Positions 16,980-26,071 of a stretch of DNA of 64,000 nucleotides are shown here, piece by piece. The notes under the pieces were generated by a model. It saw nothing but the letters and a program-made list of their open reading frames with translations, did not search any database and had not been told where the DNA came from. Where the stretch lies: contig NZ_JACSQT010000003.1 in NCBI RefSeq assembly GCF_014836495.1, forward strand, positions 161,182 to 225,181, read 5' to 3'. Source of the DNA: Cytobacillus stercorigallinarum. Its GTDB lineage: Bacteria > Bacillota > Bacilli > Bacillales > Cytobacillaceae. The position numbers and the translations under genes were made by a program. Position 1 is the first letter of the stretch. Each line of letters opens with the position of its first letter.

Positions 16980-17206
16980 AGTCGAACTCTCCCATCAATC
17001 CTAGGTCTAAGGTATAATTCTTTTTTACTTACTAACTGATTAAGGACTCTGTCCATTTTCTGTTCGATTCTATCTAACTGAGTTTCTTTTTTTACTGTAA
17101 AACCTGCCACATCTGAAGGTACTATATAAAAAGTTTCACCTTGTTCATCTTCAAAACTGTAATAACCTTTTGCCCTTACTGGCTCATACTTTGTTTCACT
17201 CATCAT
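16964..17206 (-). CDS. Small tail-region protein with spike-type repeat motifs
   Basis: The 80-residue protein begins with KYEPVRAKGYYSF and ends with KKELYLRPRIDGRVRLKEQE; these are the two halves of the repeat seen in the tail spike, in swapped order and separated by a short coiled coil (QLDRIEQKMDRVLNQLVSKK). It lies 8 bases after Dit and could be an adaptor or a decorating subunit of the tail tip. That role is an inference. Confidence 0.6.
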   Translation of the reverse strand: MMSETKYEPVRAKGYYSFEDEQGETFYIVPSDVAGFTVKKETQLDRIEQKMDRVLNQLVSKKELYLRPRIDGRVRLKEQE

Positions 17207-17214
17207 TATCCCTC

Positions 17215-17931
17215 CTAATAATATCTTTCATCATAAATCAAATCACAATCATGACTTGCTTTTAATGTAATTTCACCTGGTTTTAGTAATACGTAATTAG
17301 ACGACATACTGACTGCTGACCTTAGATCGTTACCGTTTAAAAATACCTTGCGGCCAACATAATCAATCTGCAATCTGTCTCCTGCGACAAATGTATAGTT
17401 AAGGAGAAGATAAAGTCCGTTACTACCGATTAATTCGAATCTATTAGTTCCTTCTAAAAAAGTGACATTAACAGTCCACGGCGTTATGGTTTGTCCACCA
17501 ATGAGAAAAGTCTTTTCTAGAATTTCAACATCTAATTTTTTTGTATCTCCATGTGCATATGGATCAGGACAAGTAAATTGGAGAGTGCCTTGTCTTAGAT
17601 ATGCAAAACGACTAAAATCATCAATACTATTTTCAATCAAAGCATAATAGGTACGACCAGGTTCATCATCAAATTGTAAAGGTGCTGGTTCATCAGTTAT
17701 TAACCAATTTGTTAATTCATCTCTTAGTTCAAGTGCGTTATAATCATCATCTACAACAAAGCCTATAGGTTGGGAAATAGGTAAAGGTTCGGTAGTTGTT
17801 TTTTTTAATCGGTATCCATAATCTTGTTTTCTAAACTCATGTTTACGTTGAGCAAAGGGAGGTTTACTTCTACCTTCCAATAGGATAATTTCTGGCATCC
17901 TTATACCATTAAAAGTCATACTTTTAACCAT
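17215..17931 (-). CDS. Distal tail protein (Dit)
   Basis: Dit forms the hub between tail tube and receptor-binding parts. The 238-residue protein has the siphovirus tail family pattern, with SKPPFAQRKHEFRKQDYGYR near the start, LRDELTNWLITDEPAPLQFD and a TFLEGTNRFELIG galectin-like C-terminal domain. It overlaps the tape measure stop by 8 bases and precedes the tail spike in transcription, as is normal. Confidence 0.88.
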   Translation of the reverse strand: MVKSMTFNGIRMPEIILLEGRSKPPFAQRKHEFRKQDYGYRLKKTTTEPLPISQPIGFVVDDDYNALELRDELTNWLITDEPAPLQFDDEPGRTYYALIENSIDDFSRFAYLRQGTLQFTCPDPYAHGDTKKLDVEILEKTFLIGGQTITPWTVNVTFLEGTNRFELIGSNGLYLLLNYTFVAGDRLQIDYVGRKVFLNGNDLRSAVSMSSNYVLLKPGEITLKASHDCDLIYDERYY

Positions 17932-20900
17932 ATCGTTTTTTCCTCCCTTGCTTCAGTAATTGCCTTTGAGTAACATGAGGTTCTACAGTAACACCAAGTG
18001 CTTTTCCATCCACAACTATTGTTTGGCCTTCTTTTACAGCTACTATTAATTGACCTAATAAGTCCTCCACAACTCTTGAAGATAGTGATGTATCTTGATT
18101 ATTCATTCTTTGGATTGTTCTTTCAGCAGTACCTAAAGAAGTTGCACCGTTAGCGTAGGCGGGCAATTTACTCATAGATGAAAGTATTCTTTTAGATTCA
18201 TTGTGGGTAAAAACTTCATACCCCGCTGGGCGAGAGTGTAATCCATAATCAAGTATTTCCCATCTATTGCCTAACCTTCCTAACTCGAATCCTTCTTCAC
18301 CCGCAATGAAAGGACCACCCTTGTGGTAGTCAGTACCTTTTGCGAACCCAGGAATTAAAGTTCTTAAAGCAACGCTTAAACCTGATTGCACACCAGACCA
18401 GACAGCATTTAAAGTAACGCGTTTGGAAACGGACTTTTTCGCATCTCTATCAATTCTTGCTACTGTTCCACCATCTGTAGCTTTAACTGATTTATTTACT
18501 TTTTTCTTGGCTTCATTCGTAATCTTTTTAGCACTGCCATGGTCATCAACATCGACATCTTTATTTACATCTTTGCCAAGTTCACGGTTCAGGTCTTTGG
18601 CTTTACCGGTACCCTCATTGATCTTATTATTTACTCCTTGTTGCTTCACTTGTAAATTTTCTATTTCTCCTTTTGTTTCTCTGTAGAGCCCAAGTGCTGC
18701 AAGTAAGTTATCTAATTCCTCTTGTTGTTTTTGGTTTAGACCACCCTGCTCATTCTTTAAATTGTTTAATTCAGAAATTCTTTTTTGCGTCTTTTCGATA
18801 GATTCATTTAATTTTTTTAGTCCTTTATCTCCCTCTTCGTTAATCCCTACTTGAGCAAGACGGAGGTTAATCATTTTATTATATAGTTCTTGGGACTTCT
18901 GAATTTCTTCATCTGCTAATTGTATTGCCTCTTGTTTCTTTTGATGTTGTTCAGAAAGCTTCTCAATCTTTGAGTTTTGTTGCATTAATTCAAATTCTGT
19001 TTTTCCTATTTCATCAATAGTTAATTGATAGGCAAGCTCTTTACCCTCATTTAATTCTTTTTGGGCCTTAATCCTTAATTCATTTGCCTTCTTCTCTAGT
19101 TCATCCCTTTTTTTAACTGCTTCGTCTCTTTCTGCTTCCACTATATTTAAATCTTCAATTGCTTGTATATAATTTCGAATATGTGTATCTAATTTAGCTT
19201 CATTCTTTATCCTCTGATTTTCTAACTCCAAATTGATATGTTCACTTAATTTTGCATTTGCATCAGATAATGCCCCAGTGTTGTCTATGATTGCTTGTCC
19301 ATGGTTAGATAAGGCTAGATCAACATCAGGAACTTTTTTTATCAAATCGTCATTAAGAGAAAGATATCTATCCATTTCTTCATTAGTCAAACCAGATTTT
19401 TTAAGGAGTCTTTCCTGTTCATCAGTTAAAGCCTTCATTTGCTCTGCCGATTCAGCGAATTTCATTTCAGATTGGATATCACGATATCTCAACATTTCAT
19501 CTGTTGTTAGCTTATTTTTTTCTCTTAACTTTTCAAATTCATTAGTTAGATTCTGTAAATCTGTCTGTTGTTTTACCAACGATTCAGCATGATCTAAATT
19601 AACTTCTTTAGATTCTTTCATTCGCTTAGTAAAAACAGCAACACCCACTGCTAAAGCTGCAACACCAGCAACAGCTAACCCTACTGGACCACCAGCTACT
19701 CCCATCATTCCTATTCTTCCTAATAATCCAGTACCGCCTGCTCTACCAAGTAATCCTGTTAATGTACCACCAACTTTGACTAGTCCTCCAATCGCGGTGG
19801 TAAGATTACCAGCAACAAGAGCAGCAGGACCAATAGCAGCAGCAAATAAACCCATTTTGATGATATTTTTTTGGGTACTCTCATCTAACTCACCAAATTG
19901 ACGGACCATTTCAGTACCTTTATTTATAATATCCGTTGTGGCTGGGATAAGATGTTCTGATAAAGCTATTCCAATACCTTCTAAGGCAGATTTAAACTCT
20001 ACAATGGCACCTTTTGTATTATCATTCATTGTTTCAGCCATTTTATTGGCCGCACCTTCTGATTCCTCAAGCATTTTTGTATTAGAGCCAAGTGTTTTGG
20101 AGCCAGCTTCTAACACTACAGCCCAGTTTTTGTATGCCTCTGCTCCAAAGAGTGTGGATAAAGCAGCAGCTTTTTGTTCAGATGTCATTCCATTTGTTGC
20201 TTTTTCTAGTTCTCCGATTAATTTCGGCATAGGCTTAATAGTACCTTCTGCATCAAAAAATTTGATATTGAGATCATCCATAACCCTAGACATTTCTGCT
20301 GTTGGATTAGCCAAACGTTGAAGTGATGTAGCAAATGCTGCACCTGCTTTTTCACCCTGTATCCCTGCATCTGACATCGCCATAATTGCTGCAGCCGTCT
20401 CTTCAATATTCCATCCGAGTGTATTCGCAACTGGAGCTACATAAGTCATGGCTTGCCCTAACTGTTCAACATTGGTATTAGAGTTTGTTGCGGCCATTGC
20501 AAGAACATCTGCTACATGACCAGCTTTTTCTGCTTCAATACTAAACGCAGACATGATATTCGATGTGATATCTGCCGCTCTACCTAACTCCATATTTTCT
20601 GCTGCTGCTAAACTTAACAACCCAGGCATACCAGCTAAAATTTCATTTGTCTTCCATCCCGCCATTCCAAGAAAGGCCATGCCTTCAGCTGCTTGAGTAG
20701 CGCTAAATTTTGTTGTTGCACCCAATTCTTTCGCTTGATCTTCTAGTAATTTCATATCGGATGTACTAGCTTGTGTAAGTGCTTCAACCTTTGACATACC
20801 CGCTTCAAAATCCATGCCTGCCTTAAGTGCTGCACCTCCAACACCAAGGATTGGGAGTGTGACTGACATAGTCATTGTACGACCAGCACTCGCCATGGAA

Positions 20901-21337
20901 CGACCAACCTCTTGCATTCGAGATCCGACATTATTCATATTCTGACTTAATACATTCCAAGGGTTTGTTTGTCTCTCAATCTCTTGAGTTACACCTCGTA
21001 ATGCATTTTCAGTACTACGCATTTCTGCAACTGCTCGTTGATATGCAATCTGAGCATTTTGAGTTTCTCTAGAATTCTCAGATGTTGATCGTTTAGCTTC
21101 TTCATATCGCCTAGCAAGTTCCCTAACTTTCGCCTGTTGCACATCAAAAGTTCTCTGCAATATCTCTGATTTAGCACGTAATTCAGTAATTCCACGAGCA
21201 AAGCCAGTTCCAGATGAGGTGGCAGCTCTTTGTTCATATTGTAGTGATTTTAATTGACGATTTATCCCTGCCATTCCTCGCTCAAACTGAGCAGAATCCA
21301 GGGATATTCTCGTTCTTAAAGTACCGACATCAGCCAT
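17924..21337 (-). CDS. Tape measure protein
   Basis: The 1137-residue protein sets tail length. It shows the TP901-type core (MDFEAGMSKVEALTQAS, then AKELGATTKFSATQAAEGM), hydrophobic glycine-rich segments near 480-580 (GGPVGLAVAGVAALAVGVAV), a long coiled coil (residues 590-880) and a C-terminal KGTDYHKGGPFIAGEEGFEL motif often found in these proteins. It is the longest tail gene after the spike and follows the G/GT frameshift pair. Confidence 0.95.
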   Translation of the reverse strand: MADVGTLRTRISLDSAQFERGMAGINRQLKSLQYEQRAATSSGTGFARGITELRAKSEILQRTFDVQQAKVRELARRYEEAKRSTSENSRETQNAQIAYQRAVAEMRSTENALRGVTQEIERQTNPWNVLSQNMNNVGSRMQEVGRSMASAGRTMTMSVTLPILGVGGAALKAGMDFEAGMSKVEALTQASTSDMKLLEDQAKELGATTKFSATQAAEGMAFLGMAGWKTNEILAGMPGLLSLAAAENMELGRAADITSNIMSAFSIEAEKAGHVADVLAMAATNSNTNVEQLGQAMTYVAPVANTLGWNIEETAAAIMAMSDAGIQGEKAGAAFATSLQRLANPTAEMSRVMDDLNIKFFDAEGTIKPMPKLIGELEKATNGMTSEQKAAALSTLFGAEAYKNWAVVLEAGSKTLGSNTKMLEESEGAANKMAETMNDNTKGAIVEFKSALEGIGIALSEHLIPATTDIINKGTEMVRQFGELDESTQKNIIKMGLFAAAIGPAALVAGNLTTAIGGLVKVGGTLTGLLGRAGGTGLLGRIGMMGVAGGPVGLAVAGVAALAVGVAVFTKRMKESKEVNLDHAESLVKQQTDLQNLTNEFEKLREKNKLTTDEMLRYRDIQSEMKFAESAEQMKALTDEQERLLKKSGLTNEEMDRYLSLNDDLIKKVPDVDLALSNHGQAIIDNTGALSDANAKLSEHINLELENQRIKNEAKLDTHIRNYIQAIEDLNIVEAERDEAVKKRDELEKKANELRIKAQKELNEGKELAYQLTIDEIGKTEFELMQQNSKIEKLSEQHQKKQEAIQLADEEIQKSQELYNKMINLRLAQVGINEEGDKGLKKLNESIEKTQKRISELNNLKNEQGGLNQKQQEELDNLLAALGLYRETKGEIENLQVKQQGVNNKINEGTGKAKDLNRELGKDVNKDVDVDDHGSAKKITNEAKKKVNKSVKATDGGTVARIDRDAKKSVSKRVTLNAVWSGVQSGLSVALRTLIPGFAKGTDYHKGGPFIAGEEGFELGRLGNRWEILDYGLHSRPAGYEVFTHNESKRILSSMSKLPAYANGATSLGTAERTIQRMNNQDTSLSSRVVEDLLGQLIVAVKEGQTIVVDGKALGVTVEPHVTQRQLLKQGRKKRYG

Positions 21338-21348
21338 GCTACCACCTC

Positions 21349-21878
21349 CTAGAATAATTTAATTTCATCAATAAACGTTTCTTCTTGATCGGCACCTTCT
21401 AAAGAAAAGTAAAAATGGATGTCCATCTCATCAATTTGATTGAGTGTCCATCCATTTTTTAATAAATTTTTATACATTTTTTTGATCATATTCATCTGTT
21501 TTCTTGCGTGTCTAACCTGAGAAAGGTAAGCTTCCTCAGGAGTTATATCTTTCCCTCATTATTCTCCAATGATTTGATTTCTTCTGGAGTTTTTCCAGTA
21601 CGAACAAAGGAAAATACATCTACAATCGTGTCTATGAGTTTGTGAGAAGGAATACCTTCATAAAAATCATCAACAGTAAACTGATTTCGGAATACCTCAC
21701 AAACAAAACCAACAACTTTGTCGTATTCCTCCACACTCATTTCTGTGTAATTGATAACCTCGTCAAATTTAACTAATTGCCTGTAATGTTGGGCAGTTGC
21801 GTGCGGAATAGTATAAACGCTCTCGGAAACTTTTAGACTCCCATTTTCTTCAGTAATTCTTTGCAAAACTAACTTCAT
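21349..21878 (-). CDS. Tail assembly chaperone GT fusion made by -1 frameshift
   Basis: The upstream chaperone frame (21543-21878, 111 residues, MKLVLQRITEENGSLKVSES) ends soon after a G-GGA-AAG slippery heptamer at 21549-21555. Slipping back one base continues as GKDITPEEAYLSQVRHARKQ and reads on for about 65 codons to TAG at 21349-21351, ending IDEIKLF. No ribosome site or start codon is needed for this part. This is the arrangement of lambda G/GT and most siphoviruses, just before the tape measure gene. The short product and the fusion together keep the tape measure protein soluble. Confidence 0.85.
21543..21878 (-). CDS. Tail assembly chaperone (short G-type product)
   Basis: This is the unshifted product: 111 residues ending SLENNEGKI. 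It has a conserved-looking helical C-terminus (PSHKLIDTIVDVFSFVRTGK). It lies four bases after the major tail protein stop, as G-type chaperones do. It should be made in excess over the fusion. Confidence 0.85.
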   Translation of the reverse strand: MKLVLQRITEENGSLKVSESVYTIPHATAQHYRQLVKFDEVINYTEMSVEEYDKVVGFVCEVFRNQFTVDDFYEGIPSHKLIDTIVDVFSFVRTGKTPEEIKSLENNEGKI

Positions 21879-21881
21879 ATT

Positions 21882-22451
21882 TTATCCCTCCGGTGTTTCT
21901 TCATACACTGACTTAAACCAATTATCGATTATAGTTGCAGATACACCTTCTCCATCTTCATCTACCTGTCCACCAATTTGATTATCAGATTGTCTACGTA
22001 AGAAACGACCATTAACAGTTGGTGTTTGGAATGTCGGTGTTTCTTGTTTTGTTTCATAATTTGTTTCTGGTGGTGTAAACTTCCCTTTATATAAAACTGT
22101 ATATCGATACGCTCCATTTGCTTTTTCAGACCTAAACATTAATGCTCCATAAGGTGGTCTATCATCCTCACTATCCATTAAAACTCCATCACTATTAATT
22201 TTTTTTCCAAGCAATTTAGATTGGACAGTAGGTGATAAATCGTCAGTATTTAGAGCAACATTTGTTACCCCTCTTGATTCAGCTGTCTCAGAAACCCCAT
22301 CATCAGCTCTCAATTCTCCAGTGTTATATTGAGGTTGGACATTTGCAGTAATTGCTTTCCCCACTCTAAATGGAATTTCATATGTTGTCTCTGATTCTGT
22401 ATCTTCAATAATAGGTGCAAAATATACATCTCTTAAACCAATAGTTGCCAT
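21882..22451 (-). CDS. Major tail tube protein (phi13 type)
   Basis: The 189 residues start MATIGLRDVYFAPIIEDTES and contain RVGKAITANVQPQYNTGELR and ADDGVSETAESRG, a pattern of the phi13-family major tail protein. It polymerises into the tail tube. It sits between the tail completion gene and the chaperones, the normal siphovirus order. Confidence 0.9.
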   Translation of the reverse strand: MATIGLRDVYFAPIIEDTESETTYEIPFRVGKAITANVQPQYNTGELRADDGVSETAESRGVTNVALNTDDLSPTVQSKLLGKKINSDGVLMDSEDDRPPYGALMFRSEKANGAYRYTVLYKGKFTPPETNYETKQETPTFQTPTVNGRFLRRQSDNQIGGQVDEDGEGVSATIIDNWFKSVYEETPEG

Positions 22452-22790
22452 TTAATCTTCCTCCGTTTCGGATATAAAATAAAAACGAAGCACCTTGTGA
22501 TAGAGCTTCGTGTCATCTTCATATAATTCTGTTTCAAAATTCTTTTTAAATCCTACATTTTTTAAATTTCGCTTTACGCCTCCCACAATCTCAAAGTAGT
22601 TAGAAGGAGAAAAAACATCTACTTGAATATAATGTCCTGTGTATAATTCTTCGTTATCAGCAGACAGTTCAGCGCCCTGATCATACTCAAAAAAACGAAT
22701 ATAGGTTTTCTTGTCTCCTGTGTAATTTAAAAATGCGACAGGTACATTTAAATCACTTAGGGATTCAATTATTAATGAGTTTAAATTCAT
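22452..22790 (-). CDS. Tail completion/terminator-type protein
   Basis: The 112-residue protein (MNLNSLIIESLSDLNVPVAF; later YIRFFEYDQGAELSADNEEL) has the alpha/beta pattern of tail terminator proteins. Its start is at the stop of the preceding gene plus six bases and it is next to the major tail gene. The call is mainly from order. Confidence 0.7.
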   Translation of the reverse strand: MNLNSLIIESLSDLNVPVAFLNYTGDKKTYIRFFEYDQGAELSADNEELYTGHYIQVDVFSPSNYFEIVGGVKRNLKNVGFKKNFETELYEDDTKLYHKVLRFYFISETEED

Positions 22791-22796
22791 TATTTA

Positions 22797-23153
22797 TCAC
22801 CTTAAATGCTGCCTTATTTTCTCAGCCATTGCATTATTAATACTGGTTTTACTTCTGTTAAAAGCAGGACCCATGAATGGTTGAGCAGACATTTTAGATG
22901 TACCAAACTCCAACATATGGCCATAATATGCTTTTCCCTGATTATCCACATGAACAAAAATTTCATCGTTGGTTATGTCCGAGACTAAGATATTTCTAGA
23001 AAGATTTCCAGTTCGTTTGACAACTGTCCTCTCAGTCTCTTCCTTAAGAGTCTTTGCACCTTCTTTTAATGCTTCACTCTTAATTTCGTCCATGTTTTCT
23101 AGTGATGCTAATCGATTCATCATTTCCGATAAACCATCCATCTGAAAATCCAT
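22797..23153 (-). CDS. HK97 gp10-like neck/head-tail joining protein
   Basis: The 118 residues show the HK97-gp10 pattern: an N-terminal helix, GAKTLKEETERTVVKRTGNL, then a conserved ending MLEFGTSKMSAQPFMGPAFN. It joins head and tail. It overlaps the next gene upstream by one base. Confidence 0.88.
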   Translation of the reverse strand: MDFQMDGLSEMMNRLASLENMDEIKSEALKEGAKTLKEETERTVVKRTGNLSRNILVSDITNDEIFVHVDNQGKAYYGHMLEFGTSKMSAQPFMGPAFNRSKTSINNAMAEKIRQHLR

Positions 23154-23482
23154 TATGACACCGCCTTTACTACAACAGTCATAGTCGCATTTTGTCCATC
23201 ATCATTTTCAATAGAGACTATGTCATGCTGGATACCTCTCCAAACCACGATTAAATTGTGTGGGCGGAAACCATCCATTAATCTTTTTTGATATCTAATA
23301 GTAAACATACGATTATGGGCCATATTTGATTGAGCAGCAGAATAAAAAGTTTTTCCTCTTAATGTCTTTAACTCTGCCCACGCTATTGTAAATGTGGAGG
23401 GCGAATCAGTCGGAAATCCATCATCGTCAATTCCATCTGAGGTTTGGAACAATAATTTTTGGTCAAACTTACCTGGGTTCAT
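23153..23482 (-). CDS. Head closure protein
   Basis: The 109-residue protein (MNPGKFDQKLLFQTSDGIDD start, TIAWAELKTLRGKTFYSAAQ) matches the phage head-tail adaptor/stopper family that caps the connector after packaging. It lies between the connector and the gp10-like gene and overlaps the connector gene by four bases. Confidence 0.85.
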   Translation of the reverse strand: MNPGKFDQKLLFQTSDGIDDDGFPTDSPSTFTIAWAELKTLRGKTFYSAAQSNMAHNRMFTIRYQKRLMDGFRPHNLIVVWRGIQHDIVSIENDDGQNATMTVVVKAVS

Positions 23483-23781
23483 TCTTTAGCACCGCCATAG
23501 CAATATTTTAATTGTCTAACAATGCTATCTAAGGAGTAGGGAATTTCATATGATTGATTACCAATACGAAAAGATTCACGATTATCAAACCAGTGTTGGG
23601 TGAGCATAGCACATGACTGATTATATTGTTCAACCATATCTGAATTATCCTCATCAAGATATACACCTTGATTTTTAATGTATATCTTAGCACGCGAATA
23701 GAACTTCATGAGATCCTGTTCTTCTTCAGGCTCCATAGGATAATCCATCCTCAAATACCTTTTTAATTCGGCAATTTCCAT
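23479..23781 (-). CDS. Head-tail connector (gp6-like)
   Basis: The 100-residue all-helical protein begins MEIAELKRYLRMDYPMEPEE and has LMKFYSRAKIYIKNQ, the pattern of gp6/gp15-like DNA-packaging connector proteins that form a ring under the portal. Confidence 0.85.
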   Translation of the reverse strand: MEIAELKRYLRMDYPMEPEEEQDLMKFYSRAKIYIKNQGVYLDEDNSDMVEQYNQSCAMLTQHWFDNRESFRIGNQSYEIPYSLDSIVRQLKYCYGGAKE

Positions 23782-23808
23782 TTCATCACCTCAAAAAAAT
23801 GAGGACGA

Positions 23809-23973
23809 TTACTCGCCCTCTCCAACTGGTGTTTTATTGACTTTTGATTTTTCTACCCAACCAAACCCTTCAAGTTCCTTAATTCTTTTATTTTCACCTA
23901 CATAAATTTGGCCAACCTTATATACTTCTTTTGAATATTTATCTCTGAATTTCTTTATTACTTTAGCTTTCAT
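23809..23973 (-). CDS. 54-residue head-region protein
   Basis: An ATG at 23973 opens a 54-codon frame (MKAKVIKKFRDKYSKEVYKV, ending NKTPVGEGE). It fills the gap between capsid and connector. The motif KVGQIYVGENKRIKELEGFG resembles the small Rho-N-like or hypothetical protein often found behind HK97 capsid genes. It is basic and may act in packaging. Confidence 0.7.
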   Translation of the reverse strand: MKAKVIKKFRDKYSKEVYKVGQIYVGENKRIKELEGFGWVEKSKVNKTPVGEGE

Positions 23974-23983
23974 TTATATCACC

Positions 23984-25264
23984 TTACCCTTCTGGGATTT
24001 CTTCCGGTTGTACTGTGATATCAATTTGACCATATACAACTGCTTCTTCATCCCACTTAGTAACGTCCTCACGCTCGATAACACGGAATTCCGTCGTGTT
24101 AGTTCTCCAAGCTTGTCCGCCTTCTTTAGTCATATCTAATAACATTTGTTGACGATCCCAATACACAATTGCTTCCTTCAAATCACCAATGATAAATGGA
24201 GCTTTTCCACTAGATGTAGCAATTGTTTTATTGGATAACACAACAATTCTACGACCGAATAATAGCTTTTTCGTTGCATCTTGTGGGTCCGGCTGAAGAA
24301 GTGGACGTCCATTTTTGTCGTAAAGCTGATCAAGATAATTAAAACCATCTTGGTTCGTAATGATGATTGCCCCCTCAGCAAAAGCAGGATCTAATGTCAC
24401 ATTGAGAGTAGTTTTAATTCCAGTGTAATCTCCTAAATCCACTTTATTAAATGTGTCTAACACTTGTAGAATTAAATGATTTCCAGTAGCACGTGACTTT
24501 TTGGCAATCCATTTCACCAAATAGGATGATAAAGCTTGGTCTGTATCTGCTAACACAGTGTTAGCAACTGGTAAGAACCCTGCGTAATCATCAATATTGT
24601 ACGATAATCGGTCGAATTTCGGAGATGCAATCTCTGCCATAGCATTCGGATCACCATATTCTGATAAAGGCGCTAATGGTGTATGGTCCGCACGTCTTTC
24701 AAGTGTTCTAGCACCTTTATTAGTTGAAACTGGCTCAACCGTTACATATTGACGTAAATCATCAGTAGTTTGTACCAACTCGTTGATTTGCGTTGAAATA
24801 TCTTCTGGTATGATGTAGCCTCCATCTTCCCCTGTACCAGCAGTAAGACGAGCATAATATTCACCAATCACTTCCGATTCTTCAGAAGTTAAGCTTTGTC
24901 CCTTTAAGGCTTTGAAGAATAATGCTTTGTATTCTGGTTTTTCTTCGTCTTTTGTTGAAGGTGGCTGCAATCCTGCTCCACTATTTTGCGGAGAAGATAC
25001 GTTCAGTCCTTCAAAGTCCTTCTGTAAAGCAAGGAAATTATCTAAATCTTTCTTAGCAGCCTTCGCTTCATTCAATTTGTTTTGCGCTTCTTCTTGCTTA
25101 CCTTCATCCATTAAAGATTTTGCAGCATCTTTTAAATCAGCTACAGATTGACGAAGTGCTTGTTCACGCTTTGTCATTCCTTGTGAACCATCCATTTTTA
25201 CAGCCAGTACATTTTTGTTCGCCATTAAAGAAAATAACGCGTTAGTAAATAGTAATGTTTTCAT
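23984..25264 (-). CDS. HK97-type major capsid protein with N-terminal delta domain
   Basis: The ATG at 25264 with AGGAGG six bases upstream is preferred. Residues 30-100 form the scaffold-like coiled coil (REQALRQSVADLKDAAKSLM). The shell domain follows, with GEDGGYIIPEDISTQINELV, a typical HK97 start of the mature protein near residue 147, and IITNQDGFNYLDQLYDKNGR. The ClpP-like protease encoded next to it probably removes the delta domain. Confidence 0.95.
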   Translation of the reverse strand: MKTLLFTNALFSLMANKNVLAVKMDGSQGMTKREQALRQSVADLKDAAKSLMDEGKQEEAQNKLNEAKAAKKDLDNFLALQKDFEGLNVSSPQNSGAGLQPPSTKDEEKPEYKALFFKALKGQSLTSEESEVIGEYYARLTAGTGEDGGYIIPEDISTQINELVQTTDDLRQYVTVEPVSTNKGARTLERRADHTPLAPLSEYGDPNAMAEIASPKFDRLSYNIDDYAGFLPVANTVLADTDQALSSYLVKWIAKKSRATGNHLILQVLDTFNKVDLGDYTGIKTTLNVTLDPAFAEGAIIITNQDGFNYLDQLYDKNGRPLLQPDPQDATKKLLFGRRIVVLSNKTIATSSGKAPFIIGDLKEAIVYWDRQQMLLDMTKEGGQAWRTNTTEFRVIEREDVTKWDEEAVVYGQIDITVQPEEIPEG

Positions 25265-25293
25265 TGATATCCTCCTAATTTTGAGCATAAAAA

Positions 25294-25316
25294 ATAGACC
25301 TTACAGTGTTAGTAGG
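25294..25316 (-). terminator. Hairpin between protease and capsid genes
   Basis: On the minus strand GACCTAC...GTAAGGTC is followed by ATTTTTT. It overlaps the end of the protease gene. A partial terminator or a processing site that sets capsid mRNA level is likely. Confidence 0.5.
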
Positions 25317-26071
25317 TCCAGCTCATTTTGAAATTGTATTTTATTAAATTTGGGTTCCTCTATTTGCGGTTCTTTAGGTTCTTCTTTGTCTAATAATGCT
25401 CGTGGTGTTTTTTGATATTTTGTTAAGTATTCTTTTGCTGATGCAGCGTAATCTTTTGCTTCCACAATATTAATATTGAAATACTTTGCCGCTTCTTCTG
25501 CATTCAACCAGGTTTCATTATCTAACATAGTTTGAATTGTAGATTCTTCTACACCTTCCACAAGATTGTCCTTGTAGACAGCCATCGCACCTTTGCTAAT
25601 CTGATCTAAATCATCGGCAACTTTCCGCAATTCTTTTGCATTTCCCATTGCGAATGTCCATGGGTTATGAATCATTAGAAAAGCGTTGGATGGAATATAA
25701 ATTTCATCGCCTGCCATCGCAATTATTGAAGCGATAGAAGCAGCTACACCATCAACATATACTTTTTTCTTAGCTTTATTACGAGTAAGCATATTGTAAA
25801 TTGCCAAACCTGCAAAAACTGATCCACCTGGGCTATTGATGTAGATATTAACTGAATCAAGTCCTTCTATTTGTTGCAAGGCATTTAGTACGTCATCAGG
25901 CATAACATCAGATTCATCCCATTTCCAATCGGTGTTGTCCACAATCTCACCATAAATATATAAGTCAGCAGATTGTGAGGTGAGGTTCTTCACCGTCATC
26001 AATTGATTTTTATTAGCTAATTGAGGTGCGATTGCACTCATATATACTGGATACTGACTATTCGTTTCCAT
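25301..26071 (-). CDS. ClpP-like head maturation protease
   Basis: The ATG at 26071 is used because AAAGGAGGTGA lies 6 bases upstream. The 256-residue protein has the S14 protease fold: YINSPGGSVFAGLAIYN, the catalytic Ser in VDGVAASIASIIAMAGD and the catalytic His in FLMIHNPWTFAMG. It processes the capsid delta domain during head maturation. It overlaps the portal stop by 14 bases. Confidence 0.95.
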   Translation of the reverse strand: METNSQYPVYMSAIAPQLANKNQLMTVKNLTSQSADLYIYGEIVDNTDWKWDESDVMPDDVLNALQQIEGLDSVNIYINSPGGSVFAGLAIYNMLTRNKAKKKVYVDGVAASIASIIAMAGDEIYIPSNAFLMIHNPWTFAMGNAKELRKVADDLDQISKGAMAVYKDNLVEGVEESTIQTMLDNETWLNAEEAAKYFNINIVEAKDYAASAKEYLTKYQKTPRALLDKEEPKEPQIEEPKFNKIQFQNELDLLTL

